A stretch of 64,000 bases of DNA from Thermomicrobiaceae bacterium. GTDB taxonomy: Bacteria > Chloroflexota > Chloroflexia > Thermomicrobiales > Thermomicrobiaceae. A program made the translations under genes and the position numbers. The notes under the pieces are model-generated. The model saw nothing but the letters and a program-made list of their open reading frames with translations. It was not told the origin of the DNA and did not search any database. Below are positions 16,933 to 25,603 of the stretch, piece after piece. The stretch spans positions 38,104-102,103 of the forward strand of contig JADBJL010000023.1 in NCBI GenBank assembly GCA_014874455.1, given 5' to 3'. Within the stretch, counting starts at the first letter, position 1, and every line of letters begins with the position of its first letter.

Positions 16933-18489
16933 CTACTCGCCCTTCGACTGGGGTGCGGTAACCTGTGGCGCTCGGGTGGGGATCGGCTGGCGAGGGAAGC
17001 TGAGCACGACCAGCGCGAACGCGAGCACGACCGCGATCAGGATGCCGAGGTAGACCGCGCCGAGCGCATCGGCCAGGGCCGCGCGCAGGGTGGCGAGCTG
17101 GGCAGGATCGAGCGCGGCTCGCAGTTCGGGGTTGAGCAGTGCGTTGCTCGATGTCTCCGAGGTAGCCATGCCCAGCCGCGAGCGCATGGCAGCGCTGAGC
17201 ACCGTCCCCAGCGCGGCGACCCCGACCGCCCCGCCGATAGTGCGCGAGAACCCGACGAGCGCGGTGACGATGCCCCGCTCCTCCCAACCGACCGCGTTCT
17301 GCACCGCGATGATGAACGCCGTCGAGCTGAAGCCCATCCCGATCCCGAAGAGCGCCGCTACCACCACCGGCCAGAGCAACTCCGCGCGGCCCGGCACGAA
17401 CTGGAGGAGCAGCCCGGCCAGGAGCATCGCAGTCATCCCGGCCACGACCGATGTCCGGAAGCTGAAGCGCAGGATGATCCGGCCCGAAGCTGTCGAGGCC
17501 AGCGACCAGCCGAGCGCGAACGGCATCACGACGGTGCCAGCGGTGATCGCGGTGCCGCCGAGCACGCCCTGGACGAAGAGCGGCAGGTACGAGGTGACAC
17601 CGAACATCCCGGCACCGATCAGGACGCCACCGGCGAAGACGACACCGATCAGGCGCCGCCGGAAGAGCCGCAGCGGCAGCACCGGCTCCCCGGCCCGCGA
17701 TTCGACGCGGAGGAAGACCCCGAGCAGAAGAGCGCCGACTGCCAGGCTCCCAACAACATCGGGTGCCGCCCAGCCCCGGCCCTCACCCGCCCGCAGCAGG
17801 CCGAGCAGGAGCAGCGCCAGCCCCGCTGTCAGCGCGAGCGCACCGGCGTAGTCGATGCGGTGCGGCCGCCGCACGATGCGCTCGCGCAACGCCAGGCCGA
17901 TCAGGAGCAAGGAAGCGAGCCCGAAGGGGATGTTGACGTAGAAGACCCAGCGCCAGCTCAACGTGTCGGTGATGAAGCCGCCGACGATCGGCCCGGCCAC
18001 GGCCGAGGTGCCCCAGACCGCGCTGGTCAGCCCCTGGAGGCGGGCCCGCTGCTCGATCGAGAAGAGATCGCCGAGGATGGTCAGCGTGACCGGGATGATC
18101 CCGCCTGCCCCCAGGCCCTGCAACATGCGGAAGAGCACGAGCTGGGGCATCGATTGGGCGAGGCCGCACAGGATCGAGCCGAGCAGGAAGAGCAGCGTGG
18201 CGACGACGAACAGCCGCCTCCGCCCGTACAGGTCGGCCAGGCGGCCGTAGAGTGGCACCGTCGTGGTCGACGTCAGCAGGTAGCCCGAGAAGACCCAGGG
18301 ATAGAGCGCCAGCCCGCCGAGCTGGCCGACGATGGTCGGCATGGCTGTGCCCACGATGCTGGTATCCAGCGCCGCCAGGAAGGTGCCGAACAGCACGCCG
18401 GTGACCACGGCGATCTGCCCGCCGCGGCTAAGTTCGCGCGGTGGCTCCTCGTGGGTCGAGATCTCCGGCGCGCGCAGCGGACGTCCCAT
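16933..18489 (-). CDS. MFS drug exporter, DHA2/EmrB-QacA type (14 TM helices)
   Basis: Proton-coupled multidrug exporter of 518 aa. Signature blocks: 'FLAALDTSIVGTAMPTI' in helix 1, motif A 'GRLADLYGRRR' between helices 2 and 3, motif C 'AVAGPIVGGFI' in helix 5 (antiporters), and 'WRWVFYVNIPFGL' in helix 6. Helix count by eye is about 14. ATG 18489 is preferred over the longer track frame because the upstream residues are low-complexity Arg-rich. Convergent with the phosphodiesterase gene, 51 nt apart. No dedicated regulator is adjacent. Confidence 0.88.
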   Translation of the reverse strand: MGRPLRAPEISTHEEPPRELSRGGQIAVVTGVLFGTFLAALDTSIVGTAMPTIVGQLGGLALYPWVFSGYLLTSTTTVPLYGRLADLYGRRRLFVVATLLFLLGSILCGLAQSMPQLVLFRMLQGLGAGGIIPVTLTILGDLFSIEQRARLQGLTSAVWGTSAVAGPIVGGFITDTLSWRWVFYVNIPFGLASLLLIGLALRERIVRRPHRIDYAGALALTAGLALLLLGLLRAGEGRGWAAPDVVGSLAVGALLLGVFLRVESRAGEPVLPLRLFRRRLIGVVFAGGVLIGAGMFGVTSYLPLFVQGVLGGTAITAGTVVMPFALGWSLASTASGRIILRFSFRTSVVAGMTAMLLAGLLLQFVPGRAELLWPVVVAALFGIGMGFSSTAFIIAVQNAVGWEERGIVTALVGFSRTIGGAVGVAALGTVLSAAMRSRLGMATSETSSNALLNPELRAALDPAQLATLRAALADALGAVYLGILIAVVLAFALVVLSFPRQPIPTRAPQVTAPQSKGE

Positions 18490-18774
18490 CGTGCCTGCCG
18501 CCCCCCTTCGCGCTCGACTCCCAGGTCGGCAGTGAGGCATCCTCCGGATCGAGGGCACGGCTCAGTATAGGCCCCGCCCCGCTCGGCGGCTATCTTCTGC
18601 GAGGCAGGCGAGGGTGCCAGCACTGCTCGGCCGAGCGCAGCCAGCGCAACGGACGCCAGAGCAGCACAGAGTGCAGCCAGTACTGGCCGAGGCAAAGCCA
18701 CTGTGGAGCGCCCGCTGGGGCTACGATAGGCCAGCAGGCCGCTCGGGAGCGGATTCTGGCGACCTGGAGGGATC

Positions 18775-19210
18775 TTGTCGCGGGCGGATGCGCTGATCCT
18801 GGAGGCCGCGATGGGCGTGCGAGCGCTCATGCATGCTGAGCTGCAGGAGGTGCTCGCGCACGTGGCGCAGGCCGGTTTCGACCCGAGACCGGACAAACGG
18901 GGGAGGACGAACGCCGAGGCGCACTACCGCAAGCATGTTGAGCGATTTCGGGAGTGGCCACCGGGAACCACACTCGAGACCTACCTCGAGAGTGCTCGGC
19001 GCGTCATCCTGGATCGGCGAAGCAGCATCTTTACGAGTCGCTATGCAGGCTATGGCAGCTCGCTGTGATTCGAAGAGCGGACGAGCTGCGCGGGCCAGGA
19101 GGGTCGAACTCGGGCACTGGACGACGGTATTCCAGCCAAGGGATCTTGAGCACGATTTCCTTTATGCCACGAAGCGGGAGCACCTGCGACGGCTACGGCG
19201 GCGGAGCTGA
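18775..19210 (+). pseudogene. Frameshifted remnant of an unidentified protein gene
   Basis: A TTG start behind GGAGGGATC opens a 97-aa frame ending 'TSRYAGYGSSL'. Protein-like sequence then continues in a second frame ('LWQLAVIRRADELRGPGG', about 19053-19110) and a third ('VELGHWTTVFQPRDLEHDFLYATK', to the stop at 19208-19210). Joined, they make a plausible protein of about 140 aa with one continuous pattern. Each step moves the frame in the same direction. I do not recognise the family. Either a decayed gene or sequencing indels. Confidence 0.5.
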
Positions 19211-19500
19211 AGCGATCGATCGATCTCAATCTGGATATCGTCGACTTCGAGATCAAGGACGTTTCGGAGCTTGCCCCGACCTGGGATGATGAGCCCGGCG
19301 ATATCCACGCCGCGGAAGAGCTGGCGTGGAACTCGACCATGTCCCGGCTGCGGCTCGACCTCGACCCTGCTTACCGCTTGGGCCAGATGACGCCCGAGCA
19401 GGCCGAGCGCTATCGCCGGCTGCTCCGGCGCCTCGAGGATCTCCTTCCGGTCATCGAGCGGCTCGGCTTGACCAGGCCACCGGTGCCGCTCCAGCCCTAG
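19207..19500 (+). CDS. Hypothetical protein overlapping the frameshifted gene (not in ORF track)
   Basis: A frame of about 97 codons from CTG 19207 to TAG 19498-19500. Begins 'LKRSIDLNLDIVDFEIKD', continues 'DDEPGDIHAAEELAWN' and ends 'RLLRRLEDLLPVIERLGL'. Charge pattern and codon use look real. No ATG/GTG/TTG occurs at the natural start, so translation would need CTG, or the internal ATG 19339 (53 aa). It may be the damaged second gene of a pair with 18775-19210. Family unknown. Confidence 0.4.
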   Translation: MKRSIDLNLDIVDFEIKDVSELAPTWDDEPGDIHAAEELAWNSTMSRLRLDLDPAYRLGQMTPEQAERYRRLLRRLEDLLPVIERLGLTRPPVPLQP

Positions 19501-19806
19501 GCTGCCCCGCGACCCACCTGCTCACCACCCGTTACCCCTCCCTGCTGGCAAGGCTTTCGCCGTCGCGCGGCTCTTTCCACTCTTACCTCGATACTGCCGC
19601 TGATTCGGATGGCGGTGTCGTTCGGCCATGGCGTTTCGGCGCCAGCCGGTTCGCCTGTCGGCGTTGCTCTCCGGAGTGCAGGGATTGCCGGCAGTGAAGG
19701 GCCCCTTCTGCTGGGTGGTCACTCGGCCAGGCAGCACCCTCCTTGCGGAAACCGCGCGAGCGGGGCAAGATGCTCGGGCAGGTACGTCAGCGGAGGAGGT
19801 CGCGCG
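19501..19806. other. Intergenic region without recognised gene
   Basis: Only short GC-rich frames are open here. An imperfect inverted repeat around 19690-19715 (GTGAAGGG...CCCTTCTG) could fold but has no T-run. No promoter could be assigned with confidence. Confidence 0.4.
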
Positions 19807-20403
19807 ATGGTTCTAGAGCATCTGCTCGCCGACGAGCGGGCCCGGCCCGTGCTCGACCGGCTCCACGCGCTGGATCAGGCGCAGCGCCAGGCCGGGCTCC
19901 CGCCCGGGCAGCGGATTCGCAGCGTCACGCCATCGACCGGGGCGTTTCTCTACGCCACAGCCCTCGCGCTGCGGCCGGCCAGGGTCTTCGAGATGGGCTC
20001 GTCTGTCGGCTACTCGACGATCTGGCTGGCGCTGGCCGCCCGCGAGTACGGTGGCCGGGTGATCGGGAGCGAGCTGCGACCCGAGCGGGTCGAGGAGGCG
20101 AACCGCCACCTCCGCGAGGCTGGCCTCGATGCTGTGGCCGAGATCCGTGAGGGCGACGCGGCCGCGATCGCGCAGGCGCTCGACGGGCTGGGCCTGGTCT
20201 TCATCGATGCGGAGAAGGACGACTACACGCGCCTGTTCCAGGCTGTGATCGACCACGTCCTGCCCGGTGGGCTCCTCCTCACCGACAACGTGGTCTCGCA
20301 CGACTGCTCCGACTACCTCGCCTTCCTGCGCCAGCGGCGCGACGTGACCACGGTCACGCTGCCTTTCGAGCGAGGGATCGAGTGGACGGTCAAGCGGTGG
20401 TGA
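19807..20403 (+). CDS. O-methyltransferase (OMT-3/caffeoyl-CoA OMT-like)
   Basis: SAM-dependent, usually Mg2+-dependent O-methyltransferase of 198 aa. SAM motif I 'VFEMGSSVGYSTIWLALA' is followed by acidic 'GSELRPERVEEAN', 'EGDAAAIAQAL', 'LVFIDAEKDDYTRLF' (metal/SAM-side Asp) and 'DHVLPGGLLLTDNVV'. ATG 19807 has GGAGGAGG 8-15 nt upstream; the track's 264-aa version adds an unlikely N-terminus. Substrate unknown. Convergent with the thioredoxin-like gene. Confidence 0.88.
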   Translation: MVLEHLLADERARPVLDRLHALDQAQRQAGLPPGQRIRSVTPSTGAFLYATALALRPARVFEMGSSVGYSTIWLALAAREYGGRVIGSELRPERVEEANRHLREAGLDAVAEIREGDAAAIAQALDGLGLVFIDAEKDDYTRLFQAVIDHVLPGGLLLTDNVVSHDCSDYLAFLRQRRDVTTVTLPFERGIEWTVKRW

Positions 20404-20519
20404 GCGCACCCTTCGGTTGCCGGCGAGATCCCGGCCGGTCTGCCCCGGGGACGCCACTCCCTACAGGGTCAAGCTCCTCTCGGCTATGCGCTTCTGGCGG
20501 AGCGAGCGACAAGAGGGGG

Positions 20520-21122
20520 CTATGAGCGCAGACCGAGCCGCTGGAGTTCGCGCTCGAGTTCCTGGCGACTGAGCGGCCCCAACCACGACTTGACGATCTT
20601 CCCCTCACGGTCGATCAGGTAGCTCTGGGGAATGCCCAGGACGCCCCAGCGCTGGCTCACTGCGCCGTCCTGGTCGAGGGCGAAGAGCCAGGTGAGCTGG
20701 TACTCATCGACGAAGGCGCGCACCTCCGGCTCCGGCTCGAGCTGGTTCACGCCGATGGCGACGAAGCCGGTGTCCTGGTAGGCGCGATAGACATGCTCGA
20801 TCTCCGGCATCTCGGCCCGGCAGGGCCCGCACCAGCTCGCCCAGAAGTTGACTAGCACGACCTGGCCGCGGTAGTCGGAGAGCCGGACGTCCCCGCCGCC
20901 GAGCCTTGGCAGCGTGAAGTCCGGGGCCGGAGCGCCTACCTGGATCGCCTGGCCGACCAGGCGTGGCTGAGGGGTATTCGCCCGCTCGAGGTACCAGCGG
21001 AGGAGGTAGACGCCGCTGACCAGCGCGGTGGCCAAGGCGACGTTGAGCAGCAAGATCAGCCAGATCGGGCGATGGCGCTTCCCCGGTGCTGACGTTGGTG
21101 GCTCGTGCTCGGCTGGCATCAC
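20520..21122 (-). CDS. Membrane-anchored thioredoxin-like protein (TlpA/ResA family)
   Basis: Extracytoplasmic thiol-disulfide protein of 200 aa. One N-terminal membrane anchor (about 20-42, 'WLILLLNVALATALVSG'), then a redoxin domain starting 'GAPAPDFTLPRLGG' with active site 'WASWCGPCRAEMPEIE' and cis-Pro loop 'GIPQSYLIDREG'. ResA-type proteins keep apocytochrome c heme sites reduced; whether this one does is open, since no cytochrome maturation genes are nearby. GTG 21122 and ATG 21119 are both possible starts behind AGGAG. Confidence 0.88.
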   Translation of the reverse strand: MMPAEHEPPTSAPGKRHRPIWLILLLNVALATALVSGVYLLRWYLERANTPQPRLVGQAIQVGAPAPDFTLPRLGGGDVRLSDYRGQVVLVNFWASWCGPCRAEMPEIEHVYRAYQDTGFVAIGVNQLEPEPEVRAFVDEYQLTWLFALDQDGAVSQRWGVLGIPQSYLIDREGKIVKSWLGPLSRQELERELQRLGLRS

Positions 21123-21240
21123 GACCCACTCTCCTGCCGGGTAACTCTCGGTGCTCTGCGCCTAGGCCCGCGTGCGCGGGGTGGAGCGCTCATCCGCCGT
21201 AATGATGCCTGAGCGGGAGAAGGTGGGCCAGGGCCAGCGC

Positions 21241-21726
21241 TCATCCCCACGCCAGCTCCTGGAACGTGCGACCGTAGTAGATGAGTGGATCGTCGCTGGG
21301 GCCGAGTTCGAGCGCGGCGACCTCACCGACGAAGATCGTGTGGTCGCCACCGTCGTAGGCGGCCCAGGGGCGACACTCGATCCAGGCCAGGCAGCCCTCG
21401 ATCAGCGGCGGGCCGAGCGTGCCGATGCGGTGAGGTACTCTGCTGAAGGTCGGATCGGCCAGCGGCGCCCGGCCGGAGAACTGCTCGGCCAGGAACTCCT
21501 GGTCGCGAGCCAGCACGTTGATGACCCACGCCGGTGCTTCGGCGATCAACCCGTGGCTCTGGATCGCGCGGTCGATGCAGATCAACACGAGCGGGGGTTC
21601 GAGCGAGACAGAGCAGAAGGCGGTGACGGTCACGCCGTGGTAGCCGCGCGCGCCGGCCGTCGTGACGACCGTCACGCCACTGGCGAAGCGCGCCATCACG
21701 TCGCGGAAGAGATCTGGATCGACCAC
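21241..21726 (-). CDS. Flavin reductase-like FMN-binding protein
   Basis: Split-barrel flavin reductase of 161 aa. Family blocks are 'FRDVMARFASGVTVVTT', 'GVTVTAFCSVSLEPPLVLICIDR', 'WVINVLARDQEFLAEQFSG' and 'HTIFVGEVAALE'. Such proteins reduce free FMN/FAD with NAD(P)H to feed monooxygenases. No partner monooxygenase is in this window. GTG 21726 is the family-like start with AGAGG upstream; the track frame to 21861 has an Arg-rich non-coding extension. Confidence 0.85.
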   Translation of the reverse strand: MVDPDLFRDVMARFASGVTVVTTAGARGYHGVTVTAFCSVSLEPPLVLICIDRAIQSHGLIAEAPAWVINVLARDQEFLAEQFSGRAPLADPTFSRVPHRIGTLGPPLIEGCLAWIECRPWAAYDGGDHTIFVGEVAALELGPSDDPLIYYGRTFQELAWG

Positions 21727-21903
21727 AGCTCGAGCACCTCTTGACCCAGCGCGGTGCCTTTCGAGATAGAGTATGGACGAGGGCCTGGAGCGGGGCCAGG
21801 GCGAACGCTGCTCGACGAGGCTTCCGTGTTGCGCTGCCCCTGGATATTGGGGGGTGGGCAAGAGCCTGCGCTACGCCATGCGGCGGGTTTCGCCACCAGG
21901 GAG

Positions 21904-21932
21904 TTGACAGGCGGCGCACTGCTGCCGACAAT
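21904..21932 (+). promoter_or_regulatory. sigma70-type promoter for the ureohydrolase gene
   Basis: Perfect -35 TTGACA (21904-21909), 17-nt spacer, GACAAT (21927-21932). About 60 nt before the GTG at 21995. Confidence 0.55.
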
Positions 21933-21994
21933 AGGCTCGCGCGAGCGTTTCACTGCGTGATCGGCGCCTCGCTGGTGCCTGCGGGGAGTATCCG

Positions 21995-22960
21995 GTGACC
22001 ACCCTTATCCAGCCAGTTCCGCCTGGACGCCCGTCCTTTCTCGCTATGCCGCGGCTCGAGCGGCTCGATGAGCTCGAGGCGGATGTCGCGATCCTGGCCG
22101 TGCCCTACGGCGTTCCTTATGATATGGAAGGCTCCCGCTTCGCGTCGGCCCCCGCGCCCTGGGCTATCCGCGAGCAGTCGCTGTGGTTCCGCCGGTACCT
22201 GGGCCACTACGAGGTCGACTTCGGCGGCGACCTCTTCGCCGGTCGCGAGGTGCGCATCGTCGACTGTGGTCAGGTTGCCATGGAGCCCGGGCAGTACCTG
22301 GAGAACATGCGGCGGGTGACCGAGTCGGTGCAGGTGATCCTCCGGCGCGGCGCGGTGCCGATCGTGCTGGGTGGCGACCATGCGGTGCCGATCCCGGTGC
22401 TGCGGGCCTATAAGGACTTCGGCCCCATCTTCGTCGTGCAGATCGATGCCCATCTCGACTGGCGTGACGAGGTGAACGGTGTGCGCGAAGGGCTAAGCAG
22501 CCCGATGCGGCGCGCCTCGGAGATGCCCTGGGTCTGCGGCATGGCCCAGGTCGGCCTGCGGGGGGTGGGCAGCGGCCGGCAACAGGAGTTCGACGATGCC
22601 CGTGCGTACGGGAGCATCCTGATCCCCGCGCGCGAGGTACACCAGCAGGGCATCTCTGCCGTGCTGGAGCGGATCCCGGTGGTCGAGCGCTACTACGTGA
22701 CCTTCGATGCCGATGGGCTTGACCCGGCGATTGCCCCCGGCGTGAACGCGCCAGCACCCGGCGGACTCACGTACTACCAGGCCTTCGACCTGCTGCGCGG
22801 GCTGGCCGAGCGGGGCCGAGTGGTGGGCCTCGACGTCGTGGAAGTCGTGCCGGCACGCGATCCGGCCGGGATCACCAGCCTGCACGCGACCCGGTTGATT
22901 CTCGACTTCATCGGTGTGCTGGCGCATACTGGCCAGATCGGCCGGGAGAAAGCCGGCTGA
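21995..22960 (+). CDS. Agmatinase/arginase-family ureohydrolase
   Basis: Binuclear Mn2+ hydrolase of 321 aa that removes urea from a guanidino compound. All ligand motifs are intact: 'VLGGDHAVPIP' (His), 'VQIDAHLDWRDE' (D-x-H-x-D) and 'YVTFDADGLDPAIAPG' (D-x-D). The N-terminal segment 'VPYDMEGSRFASAPAPWAIRE' matches agmatinases more than arginases. True substrate (agmatine, guanidinobutyrate and similar) is not determined. Nearby Lrp regulator, class III aminotransferase and alcohol dehydrogenase suggest an amine or guanidino-acid breakdown set. Confidence 0.88.
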   Translation: MTTLIQPVPPGRPSFLAMPRLERLDELEADVAILAVPYGVPYDMEGSRFASAPAPWAIREQSLWFRRYLGHYEVDFGGDLFAGREVRIVDCGQVAMEPGQYLENMRRVTESVQVILRRGAVPIVLGGDHAVPIPVLRAYKDFGPIFVVQIDAHLDWRDEVNGVREGLSSPMRRASEMPWVCGMAQVGLRGVGSGRQQEFDDARAYGSILIPAREVHQQGISAVLERIPVVERYYVTFDADGLDPAIAPGVNAPAPGGLTYYQAFDLLRGLAERGRVVGLDVVEVVPARDPAGITSLHATRLILDFIGVLAHTGQIGREKAG

Positions 22961-23134
22961 GTATGGCCGGCGAAGGGGATAGGCGGTGATGCCGACGCCC
23001 ACACGCAGACAGTCTTCCGATCGCCGCTCGCCTGTGTCGTTTCCTCCTTCGGCTGTGCCAGCGGAACACCCCCTCAGGAAACATCGCCAGAGCGTGGTGG
23101 GAGCGTCAGCCTGTCACCGGAATCGGAGGTCGTG

Positions 23135-23497
23135 ATGCGAGACCGCGAGCGGCTCGGGCCTCTCGAGCCGGCGACACCGGCCATGGCTGGCAAGGTGCTC
23201 GTCACGGGTACGGCCTTCCTGGTGACCGGTGCCGCGTGGGCGCTGATGAGTTATTACCAGTTCGTCGGTGGGAACCGGTCGATCGGGACGATCGATACAC
23301 TGCTGGCGGTGATCCACGTGTTCGCTGGCCTGTTGCTCTACCGCCGGGTGCCGTATAGCGTGCTGCTGGGTCTCGTGGTGGTGCTCCTCGGGCTGGCCGC
23401 GGCGTTCCTGAACGAGTACCTCTTCCTGCTCGTGCCGGATGGGCTGAGCGGCCTGCTCTTGATCCTCGGGTATCGGGAGCCGAGGAGGACAGGATAG
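23135..23497 (+). CDS. Small integral membrane protein of unknown function
   Basis: 120 aa with four hydrophobic segments: 'LVTGTAFLVTGAAWALM', 'TLLAVIHVFAGLLLY', 'SVLLGLVVVLLGLAAAF' and 'EYLFLLVPDGLSGLLLIL'. GGAGG at 23125 supports the GTG-ATG pair at 23132/23135. No family recognised. Confidence 0.65.
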   Translation: MRDRERLGPLEPATPAMAGKVLVTGTAFLVTGAAWALMSYYQFVGGNRSIGTIDTLLAVIHVFAGLLLYRRVPYSVLLGLVVVLLGLAAAFLNEYLFLLVPDGLSGLLLILGYREPRRTG

Positions 23498-23552
23498 AGC
23501 TGGGTCTCCGCTGGCCCGAGAGGGGGAAAGGTGCTCGTTCGTCTTCGAAACC

Positions 23553-23561
23553 TGCTAGAAT
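23553..23561 (+). promoter_or_regulatory. Possible extended -10 promoter upstream of the Lrp gene
   Basis: TGCTAGAAT, a TGn extension plus TAGAAT, about 145 nt before the Lrp ATG. No good -35 at the usual distance. A second AT-rich box, GATAAT, is at 23608. Confidence 0.3.
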
Positions 23562-23705
23562 CGGACAGTTCGCGCCGAAACTCGAACGCCATCCGGCAAC
23601 GATCGGTGATAATGTGTACCGAGCTCGGACGATGGCGAGTCCGAGACCCGCGAGGCCGCGCGTCCAGTGGTCACAGGCGACCGTAGTGCGAGGAGCGATG
23701 GGGCT

Positions 23706-24305
23706 ATGAGCCGACCGATCGACGAACTGGATCTCGCGATCATACGTTTGCTGCAGCAGGACGGCCGCATGCCGAGCGCCGAGATCGCACGCCAGCTTGC
23801 AGTCGCTGAGCGGACAGTGCGGGCCCGGATCAATCGCCTCGTGCAGGATGACGTGATCAAGCTCGTCGCCGTCCTGAACCCGGCGGCGCTCGGCTATGAG
23901 GTGGTGGCTGACATCTTCCTGGAAGTGGAACACACCCGCCTGGAAGAGATCGCCGCTCGTCTCGCCCAGATGCAAGAGGTCAGCTACGTCGGCCTGACGA
24001 CAGGGGAGCGGGACATCAGTGTCCAGGTCTTCGTCCCCTCGATCGATGCGCTCTACCGGTTCATCACCGAGCGGCTGAGCACCATCCCCGGAGTGCTCAA
24101 TACGACGACCTACATCGTACCCCGGGTACTCAAGTGGCTGCACCACTGGACGCTGCCCGACCATCTCCTGACGCAGGAGGCCGCGCGGCCCGCCAGGCGG
24201 CGGCGGGCTGGCCGCGAGCGAGCCGAGCGGGCAGGGGATGGCGGCCGCCAGGACGGAAAGCGACAGCGAAGCCGGAAGACGATGGAGATAGGAGCCGAAT
24301 CATGA
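23706..24305 (+). CDS. Lrp/AsnC-family transcriptional regulator with basic C-terminal tail
   Basis: Feast/famine regulator of 199 aa. HTH (about 5-55) reads 'DELDLAIIRLLQQDGRMPSAEIARQL' and 'AERTVRARINRLVQDDVIK'. A RAM effector domain follows ('VADIFLEVEHTRLEEIAARL', 'EVSYVGLTTGERDISVQVFV'). After the RAM domain there are about 40 residues very rich in Arg/Lys, which is unusual. Its stop overlaps the start of the aminotransferase gene (ATGA), so the two are translationally coupled and probably functionally linked. ATG 23706 chosen over the longer track frame. Confidence 0.85.
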   Translation: MSRPIDELDLAIIRLLQQDGRMPSAEIARQLAVAERTVRARINRLVQDDVIKLVAVLNPAALGYEVVADIFLEVEHTRLEEIAARLAQMQEVSYVGLTTGERDISVQVFVPSIDALYRFITERLSTIPGVLNTTTYIVPRVLKWLHHWTLPDHLLTQEAARPARRRRAGRERAERAGDGGRQDGKRQRSRKTMEIGAES

Positions 24306-25603
24306 CCGCGACCGCACGGAGCAGCACGCATCAGGCATGGCTGGAGCGGGCGCGTTCGGCGCTCGGTGGTGCGGTCACCAGCTTCAAGCCGCCGGACGAG
24401 CTGGCGATCGTGATCTCGCACGGGCTCGGGAGCCGGATCTACGATGTGGATGGCCGGGAGTACATCGACTACGTGATGGGCTCCGGCCCCCTGATCATCG
24501 GCCATGCGCACCCGGCCGTGGTCGAAGCGGTTTCCCGCCAGGCGGCCCTCGGCTCCACCTTTTACTGGCTGACCGTCCCGGCGATCGAGCTGGCGGAGAA
24601 GATCATCGAGGCGGTGCCCTGCGCCGAGCAGGTGAAGTTCGTGTCCTCCGGTTCAGAGGCGACCTTCCACGCCCTGCGGATCGCTCGCGCTTACACCGGC
24701 AAGCCGAAGATCCTCAAATTCGAAGGTGGCTTTCACGGCGTCAACGATTACGCCATGATGAGCGCCTTGGCCTCGGAGCCCACGCCCTATCCACACCCGA
24801 TCCTCGACTCCGACGGCATCCCTCCCCAGATCGCTGAGACGGTGCTGGTGTCCCGGTGGAACGACCTGGAGCTGACCCAGCGGCTCATCGAGGAGCACGC
24901 GCACGAGCTAGCGGCGGTCATCTGCGAGCCGCTGCAACGCGCGCTCGTTCCGGCACCGGGCTTTCTCCAGGAGTTGCGCCGGCTGACCGAGCAGCACGGC
25001 GTGCTCCTGATCTTCGACGAGATCGTCACCGGCTTCCGGCTGGCCTATGGCGGCGCCCAGGAGCGCTACGGCGTCGTGCCCGACCTGGCCACGTACGGGA
25101 AGGCAGTCAGCGGTGGGTATCCACTGGCGGCCATCGCCGGCAAGGCGGACATCATGGCAGTGACCGATCCCTCCCGCCGCGGTCGTGGCGAACCGGTTGC
25201 CCACCTGAGCGGCACGCTCAATGGCAACCCGGTAGCCGCGGCTGCCGGGCTCGCGACCCTGAGCGTGCTGCGCGAGCCGGGAGTGTACGAGCAGCTCTAT
25301 CGCACCACCGAGCTGCTGAAGTCGGGCCTGCGTGAACTGGCGGCCGAGCGCGGCATTTCGGTGCAGGTGCTGGGCGAGGGCCCGCTCTTCCAGGTACTGT
25401 TCGGGGACGAGGAGCCGAAAGACCATCCGGGCGTGCTGGCGACCGACCGGGCGCGGGCCCGTCGCTTCGGGCTTGCCTGTTTGGAGCGCGGGCTGTTCGT
25501 CAACCCTGGCGAGAAGTTCTACGTCTCGCTCGCTCACTCCACCGAGGACGTGGAGCGCACGCTCGACGTCTTCGAAGCCGCGCTGGATGCCGTCCGCGAC
25601 TGA
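24302..25603 (+). CDS. Class III aminotransferase, glutamate-1-semialdehyde aminomutase-like
   Basis: PLP enzyme of 433 aa. N-terminal 'ALGGAVTSFK' and 'YIDYVMGSGPLIIGHAHP' follow GSAM-type enzymes. Phosphate/cofactor contacts: 'VSSGSEATFHALRIARAYTG', 'LLIFDEIVTGFR' (Asp to pyridine N) and the Schiff-base Lys in 'ATYGKAVSGGYPLAAIAG'. It differs from HemL in the C-terminal region, and no other heme genes are near, so a role as an aminotransferase on an amino acid or amine is more likely. Translationally coupled to the preceding Lrp gene. Confidence 0.82.
   Translation: MTATARSSTHQAWLERARSALGGAVTSFKPPDELAIVISHGLGSRIYDVDGREYIDYVMGSGPLIIGHAHPAVVEAVSRQAALGSTFYWLTVPAIELAEKIIEAVPCAEQVKFVSSGSEATFHALRIARAYTGKPKILKFEGGFHGVNDYAMMSALASEPTPYPHPILDSDGIPPQIAETVLVSRWNDLELTQRLIEEHAHELAAVICEPLQRALVPAPGFLQELRRLTEQHGVLLIFDEIVTGFRLAYGGAQERYGVVPDLATYGKAVSGGYPLAAIAGKADIMAVTDPSRRGRGEPVAHLSGTLNGNPVAAAAGLATLSVLREPGVYEQLYRTTELLKSGLRELAAERGISVQVLGEGPLFQVLFGDEEPKDHPGVLATDRARARRFGLACLERGLFVNPGEKFYVSLAHSTEDVERTLDVFEAALDAVRD

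Noticed and set aside
16930-18570. 546-aa plus-strand ORF
   Set aside because: Antisense of the MFS exporter; Gln/Arg/Asp-rich artefact.
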